DNA of 64,000 nucleotides from Saturnia japonica (GCA_033032175.1 CM065320.1:9238001-9302000), one strand, 5' to 3'; shown: positions 12,801 to 27,800, counted from the stretch's first letter. Program-made: numbers and translations. The notes: generated from the letters alone by a model not told the origin.

Positions 12801-15800
12801 CATGTTGCCGTTTCTGAAAAACTATCATACTACGCACCGCAACACTAAATCAACATAGTAATGTGGGAAGTGTTTATGCAAATTCAGTAATGTTTTTATG
12901 TATTGATATTCAAGGGCCTTGTAAAGTTGCCAGTCCCAATGCAAACGCCAAGTCTCTGTGTTTTTATATCCATTACTTTCCACCTAAAAACCAAAACATA
13001 AATAAATTATCTTAAATTCATTTTTATGAAAACCATACCATTACTTAAACTTTATCTCATCAGGCCTAACTAATGATAAATGGTATACCGTTTCAATGAT
13101 ATTTCGTACATCTTTGACAAATTTTTTCCATTCCGACTGTTTGGATAAGAGCTCTGTGTCCATTAGCTTTTCGACTATGCTTCTAATAGCCAAATGTTGA
13201 CTTGTAAGATATGTGTTCTGAAATAAAGAGACAAACTTGTAACTTCTAAAATATTGTGATAATTGTTATTGTCTACAATATTGAGGTTAGAGTCACGGAG
13301 TACTAAATGCAGAGAAACTGTACCTACTTTTGATATCCGTCTAGCAGAAAATTTCACATGCCGATAGATTAATTAATATTTGTTTATGTTTATAATATGT
13401 ATGTTTATATTTATGTTTGTTGTACAATTATAGTATTGTTCGCTTATATAATCACGTTCATTATATATTCTTGTAGTAAATAGTAGAATATTCGATGATA
13501 AATAGATAGTTTCAAATGACATAGTATAGTCATTCATTCATAACTTGTGTTCTTGTTACATTATATGTATTATATAAATAGTTATATACGTGTATCATTT
13601 TGTTCGTGACATTTAGAATAGTTTAAAGCTGGAAGTTATAATTTGCGTATCACCTCATAAACGTAATGAATATTCGTATAGTTTATGCAATACCTTAAGT
13701 AGTAAAGTGCTAAGCGCGACTGCTATGATCAAGGTCAAGGATTCCCAGGTCAAAAAAGTGTTATTGGGTTTTGTATGGAGTTCTCAGTAGAAACTCGAAG
13801 TTTGGCTTTGAGTCCGATTTATGGCAATAGGCTCGCTCTCTATTACATGGGGCCTAAAAATATACCCGGGGAACTGTGGGTGTACATTAGTAGACCTCTG
13901 AATAACCCTTCGGGGATACAGGCGTGATGGTATGCTATGTATATTTGGTAGGGATATTTTACAATTGGTTGTTTGTGTTTGTGCCTAAGTTACGTAAATA
14001 GAATAGTTTTAAGTCGTGTTCAGTTCAAAAAAACAGTTGAGTCGGTTCAGACGACATAAAAAGCAAACAAGAAGATTACGCTACGATAGAACATTTCGCG
14101 CTGTAGGTGCTCTCTGTACCGTACTCATTCACGAATCCGTGGTGCATATATAGAAGAAATCAACCTTCAGGTTTGAAATTGAATCGGCAATAGTAATAGT
14201 TGTGAATCTGTCGAAGATGGCTCAAAGTATAGATAAAATTATATTTACTTGGGATTCTAATTTCAATATGCTTTTTTTCATCTTTTCAGTGTAATTTGCC
14301 AACTGCTCCATATCATCCCAATATACTGCCTTTTGGTTTTTCACGAGTGAAGATAGTTCCAAAGCTGCTTGCAACATCATAGTACGAGTAGATTGAATCA
14401 TACGCTCTCCCAAAGTGTTGTGAAATGAAGCTACCTAAAAAGGCGCAATTATATTTTAAATTAATAATTCTTTTCCATGAAACCCTTACATATAACATCA
14501 ATATAATTATTATGATTATAATTCAATATACAGAATTTTTAAAATAAAAATATTTTATTACATTTAAACGCTATATCAAATATCGTGATAATTTGACGAA
14601 AATGAATAAGTATACTATCACTAACGGTATCATCATAGTACGATTTACGTGGGCTGTTCGAAAACTTGTTAGTGAAACGAAAAATAACTAGAATATGAAT
14701 AAAGTTCACTTATAGCTTTTAAAAAAAAATCCTCTAACCCCAATGCACTTGCGCAATCGAATGAACGAGTTTTCGAAACATTTAAAAAATGTACGTTGCG
14801 GATGGTCGAAAATTAACCGCCGCAATTATTCGACGGCCTCTTCTGCGGTGTTAAATTTTCAGCCACGAAGCATTTTTTTTACCGTGGAAAATAAAAAAAA
14901 AATGTATAAAGATAAATCTGGACTGTGCGGAGGATGGTGTAACATGTGTACGTCCGAAATATTCAAATAGTCCATGGTTCTAGCAGCTGCGTGAGTGGGC
15001 GTATTATTTTGGTGAAAAAGAATGCCACTGACACCGGTTCTTGGTCGCTCGCTATTCAGCTCCCCGAAAACTTGAGGCAGACAAACTTCGCAATACTATT
15101 TACTAGTAACTGTTCTACGATCTTCTAGAGGAATTATCACTGCTACTGCGTCGAAGAAACCGCTATCATTTTTGTATTAACGCTAACAACTTTTGTGGGC
15201 AACTCGATTCTTCAAACACCCATTGCGTGTATTGTTGCTTCGTGAGAGTCCCTGTAGCTGTATATCCAAGTTTCGTCAGTTGTAAGAATGTAGGATACGT
15301 TTTGCGAAATTCTTCCTTCAAACTTTTCTAAGCATAAATTTGCATCAATCAACATGACGGGATTTTTGCTCTTCGGTGAGAGAATAAGGTATCCATCGCG
15401 AAGTTTCCTTACTTTAAGGTGTTCATGCACGATGCTGGAAACTGCCCGTAATCTAATCTTGAGTTCAGCCAGAATCTCTCGACGTGAAATGTGTATTCTC
15501 CCGCAATAGTCACTCTACCCTGATGCCATTTTCAGGAGTTACTGCAATTGTAGGTCGGCCGGGACTGGGGTCATCGCTCGGGTTCGGGTTCTCTCGGCCA
15601 CGTTTAAATTCACCTAACTAATAAGTAACTGTTGTTAACGCAGCTCCCCAAATGCAGCTTGTAAATTTTCGTGAGATTCCTCGTTTATAATCATAAAAGT
15701 TCATAGCACGAAAAGCTTCCCACGAGCTTCATTGTTACAAACAAAAGAAGAGTGACATTAATAATCTTTAATAATTTGTTTTTAAATAACTATACATAGG

Positions 15801-18800
15801 TGGCCAATGTTTTACACCAAAGAGATTTGTATTGTAATTAGCCCTCAATTCAAAATAGTTTAAAAAAAAGAGATTGTTTTTATTGTGGCTAACAACTTTC
15901 AAAACAACCTAGGTATAGTGCTAGGGCCAAAAAATAGTATCATAGAAAAGCTTTCGAAACACTGAATAGAGACCTGTTGTAATGCCCGAGCGTGGACCAA
16001 CGCTTTAGTAAGTGAATCGAGCGTAGCAAGCACAGCGACTGGAGGTGGAGGCAAATTTAATGCGCTCATTGCACGGCACTCGGCTTCTATCCAAACAAGT
16101 CGTTTGTTAAAGTTAACGACTAACATTTTACTCGCACCACTAAACTCGACCACGGGCTTTTCAGTGGACAGCTTAAGAGTACCGTTCTTCACTTGGGCCT
16201 GCAAAATAATAAAAGGTATGACCAAAAATAAATTTTAAGACTTGAGACAAACAAATCAACCTTATCTGTATGTGGTACTGAGTAACAAACGAGGTATTGG
16301 CGATAGCAGGATGGTAGGCGTATGGTGAAAAGAACGTCATAATAATTCGCTTATTGGAGTCGCGTTTTGGAATCAGCCTGTGCATATCCAGTATCTATCT
16401 ATGCAGATATGTAAAAATGCGGCACGGCAGCTAGTGATGGATTGTTAACCTCTGGATAATCGCCACAGTTTTTGGATTGTACTTTGCTTACCATCAGGCT
16501 TCACTACGTCACTTTGTCGTGCTAATATTATGAAAAAGTATTATTATTACGTGCATCAACATGACTTTCTTTTCTTTATTGAATTTCTTTACCAGGACAA
16601 TTCGTAACAAACAGGTGTAGGTATACAATATCGAAAAATAATTTAAAGGTTAATTAGATATTTGATTGAGCTAATTAATGGTATAATTAAGTAACAAAGT
16701 CAGATACTCATACTCCGATGAAGTATAAGTTTTTTCCTATTATTTACTTTTAAAAACTGTTTTAAAATATTTTAATATAATTATTATAATATATACCTGT
16801 AATTCTCTAGACCATTCATCATGCAACTGGGTGTACATAGTTTTCAGATCTTTCAATAATCCAGTTGCGATTTTCATCAAGTCGGAATAGTTGTTAAACT
16901 CCTTGAGATTTTTATCGGCACATATAAGTACTTCCTTAACCTATTACCAATTACAAAGTTTAGAGGGGCTATATATTTAACTAATTTAAGACTAATAGTT
17001 TTAGTATACCTAATTCCAGATCTAAAATACTAACTTTTGCTTCCATTTGTTTTGCCCACTGGATTTGGTGAACCATTGACGACATTTCGGGTGGCTTGTG
17101 CATTTGAACGTCCACTTCGTCTGCGTCTAATTGAGTTTGTACTGTTTTCAAGAATGCTATGAGCGAGGAGACAAACATTTCTAATTCGTTATTAAGAGCT
17201 TGCTTCACTAGAGGTCTCTCTATCAATGTTTGATATCTCATAAATTCGTATAGTGTCTGAAAAGGATTTGGTTTAACTATAACTTTATGATCGTTATAAG
17301 AATCATAATGCTAAATCATGCAGCAATCTATAATACAATAAAATTATTATAAAAGACATGCAGTAAGTACCTATTACAGAAAACTAGGATACTAAAATAT
17401 ATGAATATGGATACCTGTCTTGTAGATGTACCGTGAAGTCTGGGTTTCAACTTTTCAGCAATTTTTGTTTCTGCAGGACGCAAGCCAATAGTAAACTTAG
17501 AAAGAGCTGCTTCCCAAGCCTGATTTCGCCCGTTACACATCCATATATTTATATCTACATAAATATAGTATAAGTTTAGTATATATTAAAGTAATAGTTT
17601 TTTTTTAATTTTACAAGAACATAAAATAGTATTATTTTCTATTAAACTATTTTAGATATTCACGTTAAATATAACAGTCGACATCGAAGAGGTCAAATTA
17701 TGGAATCACAGACTTAAGACGTACCTATGAATTAAATTAAAATAGGCAAAACTGATTATGTGAATAGTGCCGAAATAATAATTAATTATACAGAATGGTT
17801 ACTTAGTTTATGTCGCGTCACGTAAAAAGAACGCTGGAAGAAAGTGGAGAGTGTGCATGGGTACACTAACGCACGAGAGTGACCTATTGTTTTACTTTTG
17901 AACTAACCTTTAGCTTGCCGTTTTCGTATATTGGTTATTGGTAGGTGGTACATGGAAAAATATATTAATTATACATGAATTAAAATCATGTTTGATTCAG
18001 TGTAGAATGTTTAATCTAATCACAACATATTTAAGTAATGTTGAAACCCTTTCCATTAAGTCGTCGTGGGTGACGTAAAAACCAGATGAGGATGCGGTAT
18101 TGGTGCTAGAGGTTGCCATTTCATCGTCGTCGCTGTTGTCACTTGATCTTTCATCATCTTTTGAGTCAGAATCATCATCCCCCTACGCGAATAATAAATG
18201 CTTCTGTCATCATGTCGACCGATTGATCGCTTTTACAATAATCGGCCTCTATTTCCTTTACCTTGGTGAATAATTTCTCCCATTCTGTTGCTCCCATTAA
18301 AACTTACTTTTTCATTAACCAGGTCAGTTATCCGTGTAAGGTTCCAACTTACATTTTTGCTGGTGAAATATCCCTTTATTTGGGACCAAGCCATTTCAAT
18401 AAGATATAGGTCCGGGTAATATGGGGGCAAACGAAGTACAAAATGGCCTGATTCGTTTATTATGGCATCGATAGTAAATTTCTTAAATTGTTCTTTGTAT
18501 TTATTTATTAAGTTGTTCAACTCCGGCTTTTGAGCGGTCTTTATTCTTCTCTATATTTTTTATCTTTCTCAATAATTTTATTCTTTGAAATCAAAAATGT
18601 GACTACTCAATAAAAAAGAACCATTTGTTTCTGTTTTATTTTTCCACTTAAAACCCTTTTTTTATATTTGCCTGAGACTGAAATGTAGGTTATCTTGTAA
18701 CTTCCTTCGCAACTTGCCTATGGAAGGCAATTTTTTTTCAGTAACGTGGAAATTGTGGATGATTATTTTTATAACACCCTGGTCAAAGCTATCCATGACT

Positions 18801-21800
18801 GTTATTGGTTTTTGTTTGATTCTTTTATTTTAGCCGGGAGTTCGGAAGACAGTAAGAAATTCCGAATCTTTTGAACTTTTTACAATTCGTTTTACTGTAG
18901 AATCGGAACATTTTGTTGCCTCTGCGGTCCGTTTCATACATTGTTTTAAATTATCAACTGCATTATTATCACTTTTTCTCTTCATAAAACAATATATATT
19001 ATGTCATAAATCATTTTTCTCACTTTTCTATGTAAAACCATTTTATTATTAAATCTTTTGTTGCGATAATATTTTGAGAATGAACGTAACGTGAACACAA
19101 CGCGGAAATCTAAGGTCGACTGACGAACCAATAGCGCACCGGCAAGCATGAGGCGTGTGACCCAACCGCCACACGCCGCACCTCAAACCACCAAATAGAC
19201 AGGTGCCGCTTGATCACCAGCGTTCTTTTTACATGACCCGACCTGTATTTGGGTTTTATTTTAGTTATAAATCACGTGTTTGTGAATAGGTATATAAAAA
19301 TGTAGTCGAATATAATTTTTTTTAAATATTACTTATATTGGTATCAAGAATTTTTACATTTCAATAATGTACAAAGGTCAATGTGTAAAAAATAAATAAA
19401 AAATTACTTTGAAACGGTTGTAGTAAAACATTGGTCTGCAATTCAGCTTTCTCTTTTTGTGAAAGTAATTTATTTAATTGACAATGAACGGATCTCACAT
19501 CATGAACCTGGAATTAATACAAAAAAAAACTAATTTATTTTACTTTATGCTGCATTTACTTATTATGATAAGACAAATTGAAATGAGTTTAATTATTTTT
19601 GTTAAGAGTCTATGGATTAAAAAGAAAACTTGTATTGTCTCTTCCTGTCAGTGTAACAATGTAAAAGTGTGTGTTGTGTTAAAATAAAAGAACATAATAT
19701 TGAGATGTGTTTATTTTATTATAATAACCATGACAAAAATAAGAAATCAACAGTTTTAAGCTGTAGGCAATAAAAAAATATTCATCTATTAATACTTCAA
19801 AACTCCAATTCGAAAAAAGTTTCACTGTAGGTAGACCTACGTGTGTTTCTTCATGTCATGCCGGATTCGAAATCCGCGAGTTGGCCGTATGTTTAAAAAT
19901 TTAAGTAAATTTTTGAGTACTATTGGTCAATAGATAAAAAGCCTAAAATAATACAAATCTGGAAAAAGTAAATATTTATTTATTTATTTTTGGAAAATTA
20001 TATTTTGTCTGTGAGTAACGTGATTTGAAATTTCACATTTTCTGAATTCGTCACAATTCAGGAAATATGAACGTTAGACTCCTGCGTAAGTTGACAAACT
20101 TGTCACTGTTATCATACAAAATGATATATATAATGAATGATGACGTCACGGGACCATAATTGAGCGTTTTTGTGGCGTATAGATTAAAAAATGTTTTTAA
20201 AATAAGTACATTTTATGGTGTATGAAAGAAAAAATGTATTTATATGTATTATTTTCGTGTTTAAAACAATTTTCCAAAAGTTGTTTTTCCGGGTTTTCAA
20301 AAATTAATAAATTAACAAAGTTTTAACAAAATTAACAAAGTTTTGAAATAATATTAATATTTCTTCATTTTTAACATATTTTCATTCAAATATTTAGTTG
20401 CAAAAGGACTGAAAGATGGAGCTCTAATTTTTATACAATAACCAAACTCCGTAAGTAATATCTATTAGATGATTAAAGACTTACCTCTTCCAATCTATTT
20501 TGAATATTTATGCAGAACGATGGTACATAAGGCTCCCCATTCCAAGGATGAAGTGCATAGTTCGTCCAGTAAGTCTCTGTCAACGACTTACAGGAACTCG
20601 TCCACGTACGTATAACATTCAAACTATCCGACATCATTGTCAAAATTTCAAAATCTTTAGACTCATCTTGAACGTCCCAAAGGTTGATTTCAGAACAATG
20701 TTTACGTATTATTGTACAAACTACGTGCCCTTAAAATAATTAGTTTAAATCTAGTAGTTTAGACACACCACAAGACATTTATATTTAAGACAGGCTTTTT
20801 TGTTTGCGTTCTTGTTTGTATAATCTTACTAGTTAACGAGAAACATCATAAATCAATACCAAAGGATCAGCAATACGTCAAAAATCACATGTATTTTGGA
20901 AATCCCATAACTCAATAATTTAGGGTAATTTTTCACTCTCTAAATATTAAGAAAAGTTTTCTTCGTTCAAAACAGCATACAATATTTAAATTGTATTTAG
21001 GTTATGATAATTTACTTTTTTATGTAAAACAGTTTTATGTATCTGCTGGATAAAATTGAGTACGAGTAAATGGAGTTACGTCAGAACTATAAATATTTAA
21101 ATATTGCAAACACAACAACATTTGGTAATCGTGTTGCAGTTGTACTTATGTAAACGACGGCAACCATATACCATCAAGTAGACCACTAGTCGGTTTACTG
21201 CCCAATGATAATTATAAATACAACGCATTAAATTTTCATAAGTACTTTTAACCCAATGAACATTTTTTATTGTTATCAAGTAATGTGGCATGCCTCTCAT
21301 TGTTTTACAAGTTACATTTTGGAGAGTGCGCACAGGAACTGCAGGATTTAATTCCACCCAACCCGTTCCACCGCAGGACAACTAGACGACGCCGCGCCGC
21401 GCCGTGAGGATTTCCACGCTTATGTGGTTTACATTCCTCCAATTTGCACAAAGCGTTTTGCTTCGTCATTTATTATGCGAACGACTAAGAACTCTTTCCA
21501 GATGTCTGTCTTCCCATCCACCTATAACTTGAGAGTCATCAAGCAAAGAGTGAACAGGCATTTGATATGTAAGCGCGACACATCGTCTGTCTCATTTTTA
21601 CTTACCATCAGGTGAAATCGAGGTCATACCTATAATCCATATATATACATATACATTAAATATTAAAAAGAGGTAAAATTTATGAGATTGGATGTAGGAG
21701 TTAGTCTCTGAAACTATTAATCCAACTCTAAAAAGTCTTTCATAGAAGGCTACGTTCAGCAGGCTAATGATTGCAGGCTATATTTTATTATTATACACTA

Positions 21801-24800
21801 TTATATTGTAACTAACACGTACGAAGACGCGAGTAGTTGCTAGTAGTATGATATAATATCCATGCTTATAATGGATATTCCAAGGAAATTTTAATTCAAA
21901 TATAAGGAAAGGTAATTCAGCCATGCATGAGCTATTAATAATAACGACATAAGATTCCCTTATATCGTTTTAACACTACATACCGATAATGTCAAATATA
22001 TGGATCATTCTGTTTTGAGAAAATATTATAACAGTTGTGCGCCAGACGTCGTCCAACAAACCACCTATAGTCTCAGTAACTTCCCTCATTTCAGCTAAAT
22101 CGCTTGACTGCATTCTCCTATTAGGGTAGAAAACAAATCATTTAGGATATTTATCTTCGAAGGCACAAAATTGGCCGAAGCCTTCGGCTGCGCCGAAACT
22201 CTATATTTGTTAATAGTTGCGCGTCGTTCGAGAAACTTTAGGTGTAGAAAAACTGCTTATCTTAACATATTTTATAAGACTTCTTAATTATAAATACTTA
22301 ATTCCGTCTTTACCATAATTAATAACATTCAGCACAGCCCTTGCATTCAATCAATGAAATTTAACGAGTAAAAGATAGGCATGATTTAAGCCAAAATTAC
22401 TCGTTTTTAATATTTATCCACCTCATAGACTCAGTTGTTTACGGGATTTGAATGAATGAATGAATACTTTATTAATTTTCCGGTAATCTCCGAAACGGTT
22501 GGACCGATTTCGACGGGACTTTCACTGGTAGATAGCTGATTTTATAGGGAGTAACTTAAGCTACTTTTATTTTATAAAAAGAATTAGTATTCCGAACAAA
22601 TAAAAAAACTGTTCATGGCGAATCAATTCGGGCGCTTAAATGGTTTACACTAAGTACACCATAAGAGATATAGCAAATTAATGTACTAAACAATTGTAGA
22701 CATTAAAAAGACCTACAAAAGTCAAAATTGTACACCTACAATAAGCATTTTTGTCCTTAAAATAGCCGGGAGCGGGGGAGCAAGACTCGCGCGGACATTC
22801 TGTAGACTCTGTAGTCCATGTGAGCGAAGCCATGGGCACAGCTAGTAGCAAATAAGATAGTGATCAATATTACGACCACTATTCTTGAAAAAGAGACAGT
22901 ACCCTACTGGGTACGCTATTGCGCAAACACATAAAAAGCATTAACGTAAAAACCTTATTTCTTCATTAATGTCGTCAAACAGTTCGCATAGCACTGCAGC
23001 TCCTTCTCGCTCTTTTTGATTAGATTGTCTTTTTTCCATCGTCTTCCAGTATTCAAGTTCATCTTCAATAGACAATATGACTGTAACAAAAATATATGTA
23101 GTTCACATTATAATATGGGAAAACAAAAAAAAAAACTTTCATCTATTTGGACCCGAAAAGGAATACGAAGTTTAATTTACCAAATTCGAAAAATAATTCT
23201 TGCTGTGATGAACCAGCAAGAAACTGGACAGGACTTATCAATATACTTATTTGTGTTGTTGAATTGCCTAGTGGTCCTAAGCGTGACTGTTATGCTCGAG
23301 GTCCTGGGTTCGATTCGCAGATCGACCAAAGTGTCATTGGGTTTTTCTATGAAAGTCTCAGTAGCAGCTCGGAGTTCGGCTTTGTGCCCATTTAATGGCA
23401 ATAGGCTCGCCCCTTATTACATGCGAACTAAAACATACCTGGCGAACTGTGGGGTTTACTATTAGTACACCACCTCTGCCTACCCTTCCGAGAATACAGG
23501 CGTGTTGGTACATGTTATGTTATTTTTATATTAAAGACAAAATTATAATTTTCAGTTATTGAACTACAATATTTCTGTAAACAACTATTTTATATTATTC
23601 TACTAGCTGACCCGCGCAACTTCGTCTGCGTCACAAAGAGAGAGAGGTTTAAAGAGAGTGGGACGTAGGCAGAGACAAATAACAATTGTCGGCGTGTTGT
23701 CTTTCAACCTGTACGTCAGTGACCTACCTTGTCCCTCCGAGGTCGAAGTAGATCTATACGCTTACGATACAGTCATTTACGCTTTTAATAGACACAGTCT
23801 CCATTCAATGTGTTGCCAGTGATGACATACGGCACAGAGACGTGGTCGCTCACTGTGGGCCTCATAAGAAAGCTCAAGGTCGCTCAGCGAGCTATGGAGA
23901 GGGCTATGCTTGGTGTTTCTCTAAGAGATCGAATCAGAAGTGATGAGATCCGTAGACAAATTAAGGTCACCGACATAGCCAAAAGGATTAGCAAGTTGAA
24001 GTGGCAGTGGGCGGGGCACATAGTTCGGAGAACTGACGGCCGTTGGGGCAGAAAAGTTCTCGAGTGGAGACCACGCACCGGAAAGTGCAGCGTAGGACGG
24101 CCCCCACTAGATGAAAAAACGACCTAATAAAGGTCGCTGGGAGCCGTTGGGTGCAAGCCGCACAAGATCGGTCGTTCTGGAGATCTATGAGGGAGGCCTA
24201 TGTTCAGCAGTGGACGTCCTGCGGCTGAAATGATAATGATGATGAGTCTTCATTCAGACACACCGTCCAACGTGCCATCACCACTCTCGGTGAAAGGCAT
24301 CAAACCCTCCAAGAGCGCCGCGATTATCTTCGACCCTAGCAAAAAAGAGATCCCCGAGGGTATCAAACCTCTGAAACCCTTTAATGCCAAGATCCCCTGG
24401 GCCACATAGACTCGATAAGAAGCTCACCTTCGACTCTCATGTCCGTATCGTTCGGAACAGAGCCTACAGCCCTTGACTGTCAGCAAAATGTCCCTGACAC
24501 AAAAGCTTACTCTAAACAAAACATGTGTCCATGTGATTATGACATATAGTTGCGCCGCATTCGCACATATGTCAAAATCCAATATCCATACATTCCAATT
24601 CCTCCAAACACGATTCTTACGTAAAATCAATAAAGCCTCTTAGGACCTACAATACAATTTATAGGTGCCACCCGCCAGCCACATCGTTCCGCTAAAATGC
24701 ACGCGCGTTACTTGATTATTATTTGCCTGCGGAGTTATTTTAAAACACTAACATAATTTTTCCATTCCAACCAGTACTTGAGATTAGCGCGTTCAACCAA

Positions 24801-27800
24801 AACAAACAAACAAACTCTTCAGCTTTATAATATTAGTATAAATACCACTACCATTCATCACTAAATGCACGATTTTTAAACTCACTGTTTATTTTAGTTT
24901 AGTTTACTACATAATTACATCTAGGCTGCGACATTATTAAAATAGAGTATCCACCCACAGAGAGGAATCGTTTCTAGACATAACATAACACACCATCACG
25001 TCTATATCCCCGAAGAGTAAGGCAGAGGTGTACTAATGTACCACCCACAGTTCGCCAGGTATGTTTTAAGTCCCATTAATAGGGAGCGAACCTATTGCCA
25101 TTAATCGGGCACAAAAAGCCAAGCTCGTAGCTGCTCATAACTGATTCGAATATAAAAAATATTTCAGTGTTAGATAGCCTATTTATCTAGGAAGACTATA
25201 TGCTATATAACAACGCTACGGTATAGGAGCGGAGCATCAATGAAAAATGTTCCAAAAACGGTGAAATTTTATTCCTTTGAGAGCTTCCATTGCGTGCACT
25301 TCGTAAATGGTTAAAATTAATCAACAATCATGTGTGACGGAATTTCTTCTCTACTACATACTTTTATCCCTTATACTATAATTGTTAACAATAAGGTTCC
25401 ACAGCATACGTCCAGCCGAACCAATGAATATCTTAGGAGATATCACAGTTTTTAAACAACTGCACAGCAAAATAAATAAAGTTTCAGCTCCTTTAGAATT
25501 GTATTATAGTTGCTTACGACCCACTCTCTATCTCTCTATCTCTTATGTGACGCAGAGGAAGTTGCGCGGGTCAGCTAGTTGCTAATATAATTAAAACCTA
25601 ACACAATTAATTTTACCTATATTTTTTTGCAGACGAAGTAATAGCATACTCCATCTCAGATGGATTGCGACTGTTATGCTCACGAAAAAAAACTATTAAA
25701 GATTCGTTTCGGCATATCGCGTTTCAGGATCCGAATTTCCAAGATTGTGTGGTATCTCTGAGGTTCAGCTTTTAGCAAATAGGTATTAATACATAAGATA
25801 ATAATCGATTAAACTCTAGTTTTCAGCGAAAGTTTAGCTATTACATAGATTTTTGTTTTTTATCCAACCACAAGCTGCTTTCCTACACCGATATGAATAT
25901 AGAAGAAACAACGTGGCCGAAGCAGAATCCTATCAATAAAAAAACTGATATTGAAAAAAAAAATACTAGCACATACCATTTGTACAGTCATGTTCTTTTC
26001 CATAAGTAAAAACCTTTAGAATGGATTCTAAATCTAATATATTTTTGTATAATTTGTTTGACAAAAGGTCGTTTCCCTGGAACATAATAATATGAATCAG
26101 ATACTATTGATTGTTTAAGAAAAATAATATTAAGTTATTATATCACAAGCTGGTAGGTATTCCCGGTATTAAGGAAGTCTGCTTAGCTACGTCTAAGAAA
26201 ATACGGATTTATCTGCCTAGTCCTTCCCGGAGTAGGCACTTATTACAAAATTCTTTTATTATTTTACCTAATCATAGACAAAATTATAAGAATTTCTAAA
26301 ATATCTTGTAAGTTACTTTTAAAATACAAATCATTATAAATGGTTCATTAAAAAAAAAAAATTTAATCAAATATATTTTATTGTGGATTATTCTTTTTTG
26401 CAAAATGAATCTCCTGTTCACATTGCATGCATTATTCTTTCCAGTTTAACAAAATATGTACAGGTGCTCCCTTGGCCACAATTATTTTTACTTATATAAA
26501 GCTCAACAACAGTCTACTTTTGTTGACAAGTACATTATACATTATGAACAGTTTGATGAATGACTTCACCTCAACAAGCACATGCAATAAATTATATTAA
26601 CATCATAACTATAGGTACAATAGTTTATTATTATTATCATCCATAAACATTGTGCTTTTGGTTTACAAAATAAATTTTGTTTATATTCCCACTATTATTA
26701 TTGGTTTACTCCTTTATCTTGCTTCATTTTTTTAAACTCCCTGTAAATCCTGTGTTAATGTGTTCCTGCGTTGTGGAAATATTGGGAAATATATGACTGA
26801 ATTGAAAAACGTCTTACATTAGATAGCAATGGAAAATAAACTTGTTTCAAGACTTGATAAAATGATTCAGCAGCATTGCTTGATAATGTAACTATGTTAA
26901 TATTCTTTATGGCATTTTCTCCTGTTAGCCTATGTGCATGAGTTTTATAAAATATAATAGATTTATCTTTATAATCTTGGACCTGAAAAATAAATTCATT
27001 TACTTTTATTATTTTTCAATGATTTATTTTACTTTTCTATTTTAAAAAATATGTGCTGTTCACACCCGGTAGAAGTGAAATCTTCAGAAAACATAAACTT
27101 TAAAACCATCTAACTAGCGACCACTCATACTGTACATACAATGCAGCAACAGTATGTACAAGTCTAGTCATCATACAACTAGGCCAATTTGACCATGATC
27201 ATGTTCGTGAAAATCAGGACTTGCATTAACCAGGTATAATGTATTCATTCTATCCCATTCCTATACATTATATACATGTGTTTGTCTCTTTTTAGTGTCG
27301 CTTTTTCGTTTCATCATGTTTTCATGAACTGTTGTGATGAGTTCTTTTTTCTGATTTCTTTTTATGTGCAACTGTTGAGTATGGAATTTTATCATTTATT
27401 AAAATCTTTAATGGAAGCAAAATAGATACATAATAAAGGCATGCATTACATAATTGACATCTTTAACTTTTGTTAATATTTATTCTACTGTTAATATTTT
27501 TCACTTTTCTCTTTACGGAATAATATATTGAATTACTTGCCTTACTATGAAGATATATTGAGTTATTTTGAACATAAGTTTGTATTAATAGTGTTTGTGA
27601 ATTTTCAATGAAGTCTGTAAATGTATCCTCAGCATTGTCATTTAAACCTAGCTCAGATCTATCATAATACTGTTCTGAAATTAATATTTTTATTTTATTT
27701 TATTATGATTATAAATAATTTTGTACAGCCTACCATAAAATAAAAACACACAAGAAGCTGTACATTCCATATAAAACTCTAAGATATTTCTAGAATTAGT

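Larger units (their letters stand above)
23603..24840 (-). mobile_element. Helitron-like copy, family D, host of a nested LINE pair
   Basis: Left edge CTAGCTGACCCGCGCAACTT is the reverse of a Helitron 3' end; right edge CAGCTTTATAATATTAGTAT is the reverse of the usual 5' end. Helitron sequence returns at about 24660-24840 (GCGCGTTCAACC, repeated AAAC). The middle is replaced by jockey and RTE LINE sequence. Confidence 0.6.

Noticed and set aside
22174..22188. Perfect small palindrome GCCGAAGCCTTCGGC
   Set aside because: Short, unaccompanied by a U-run or gene end; probably part of a repeat rather than a terminator.
23256..23340. Possible tRNA gene from A and B boxes
   Set aside because: No full cloverleaf or acceptor stem; the same body occurs in other copies, so it is a SINE head. 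The same reasoning applies at 11530, 43087 and 59505.
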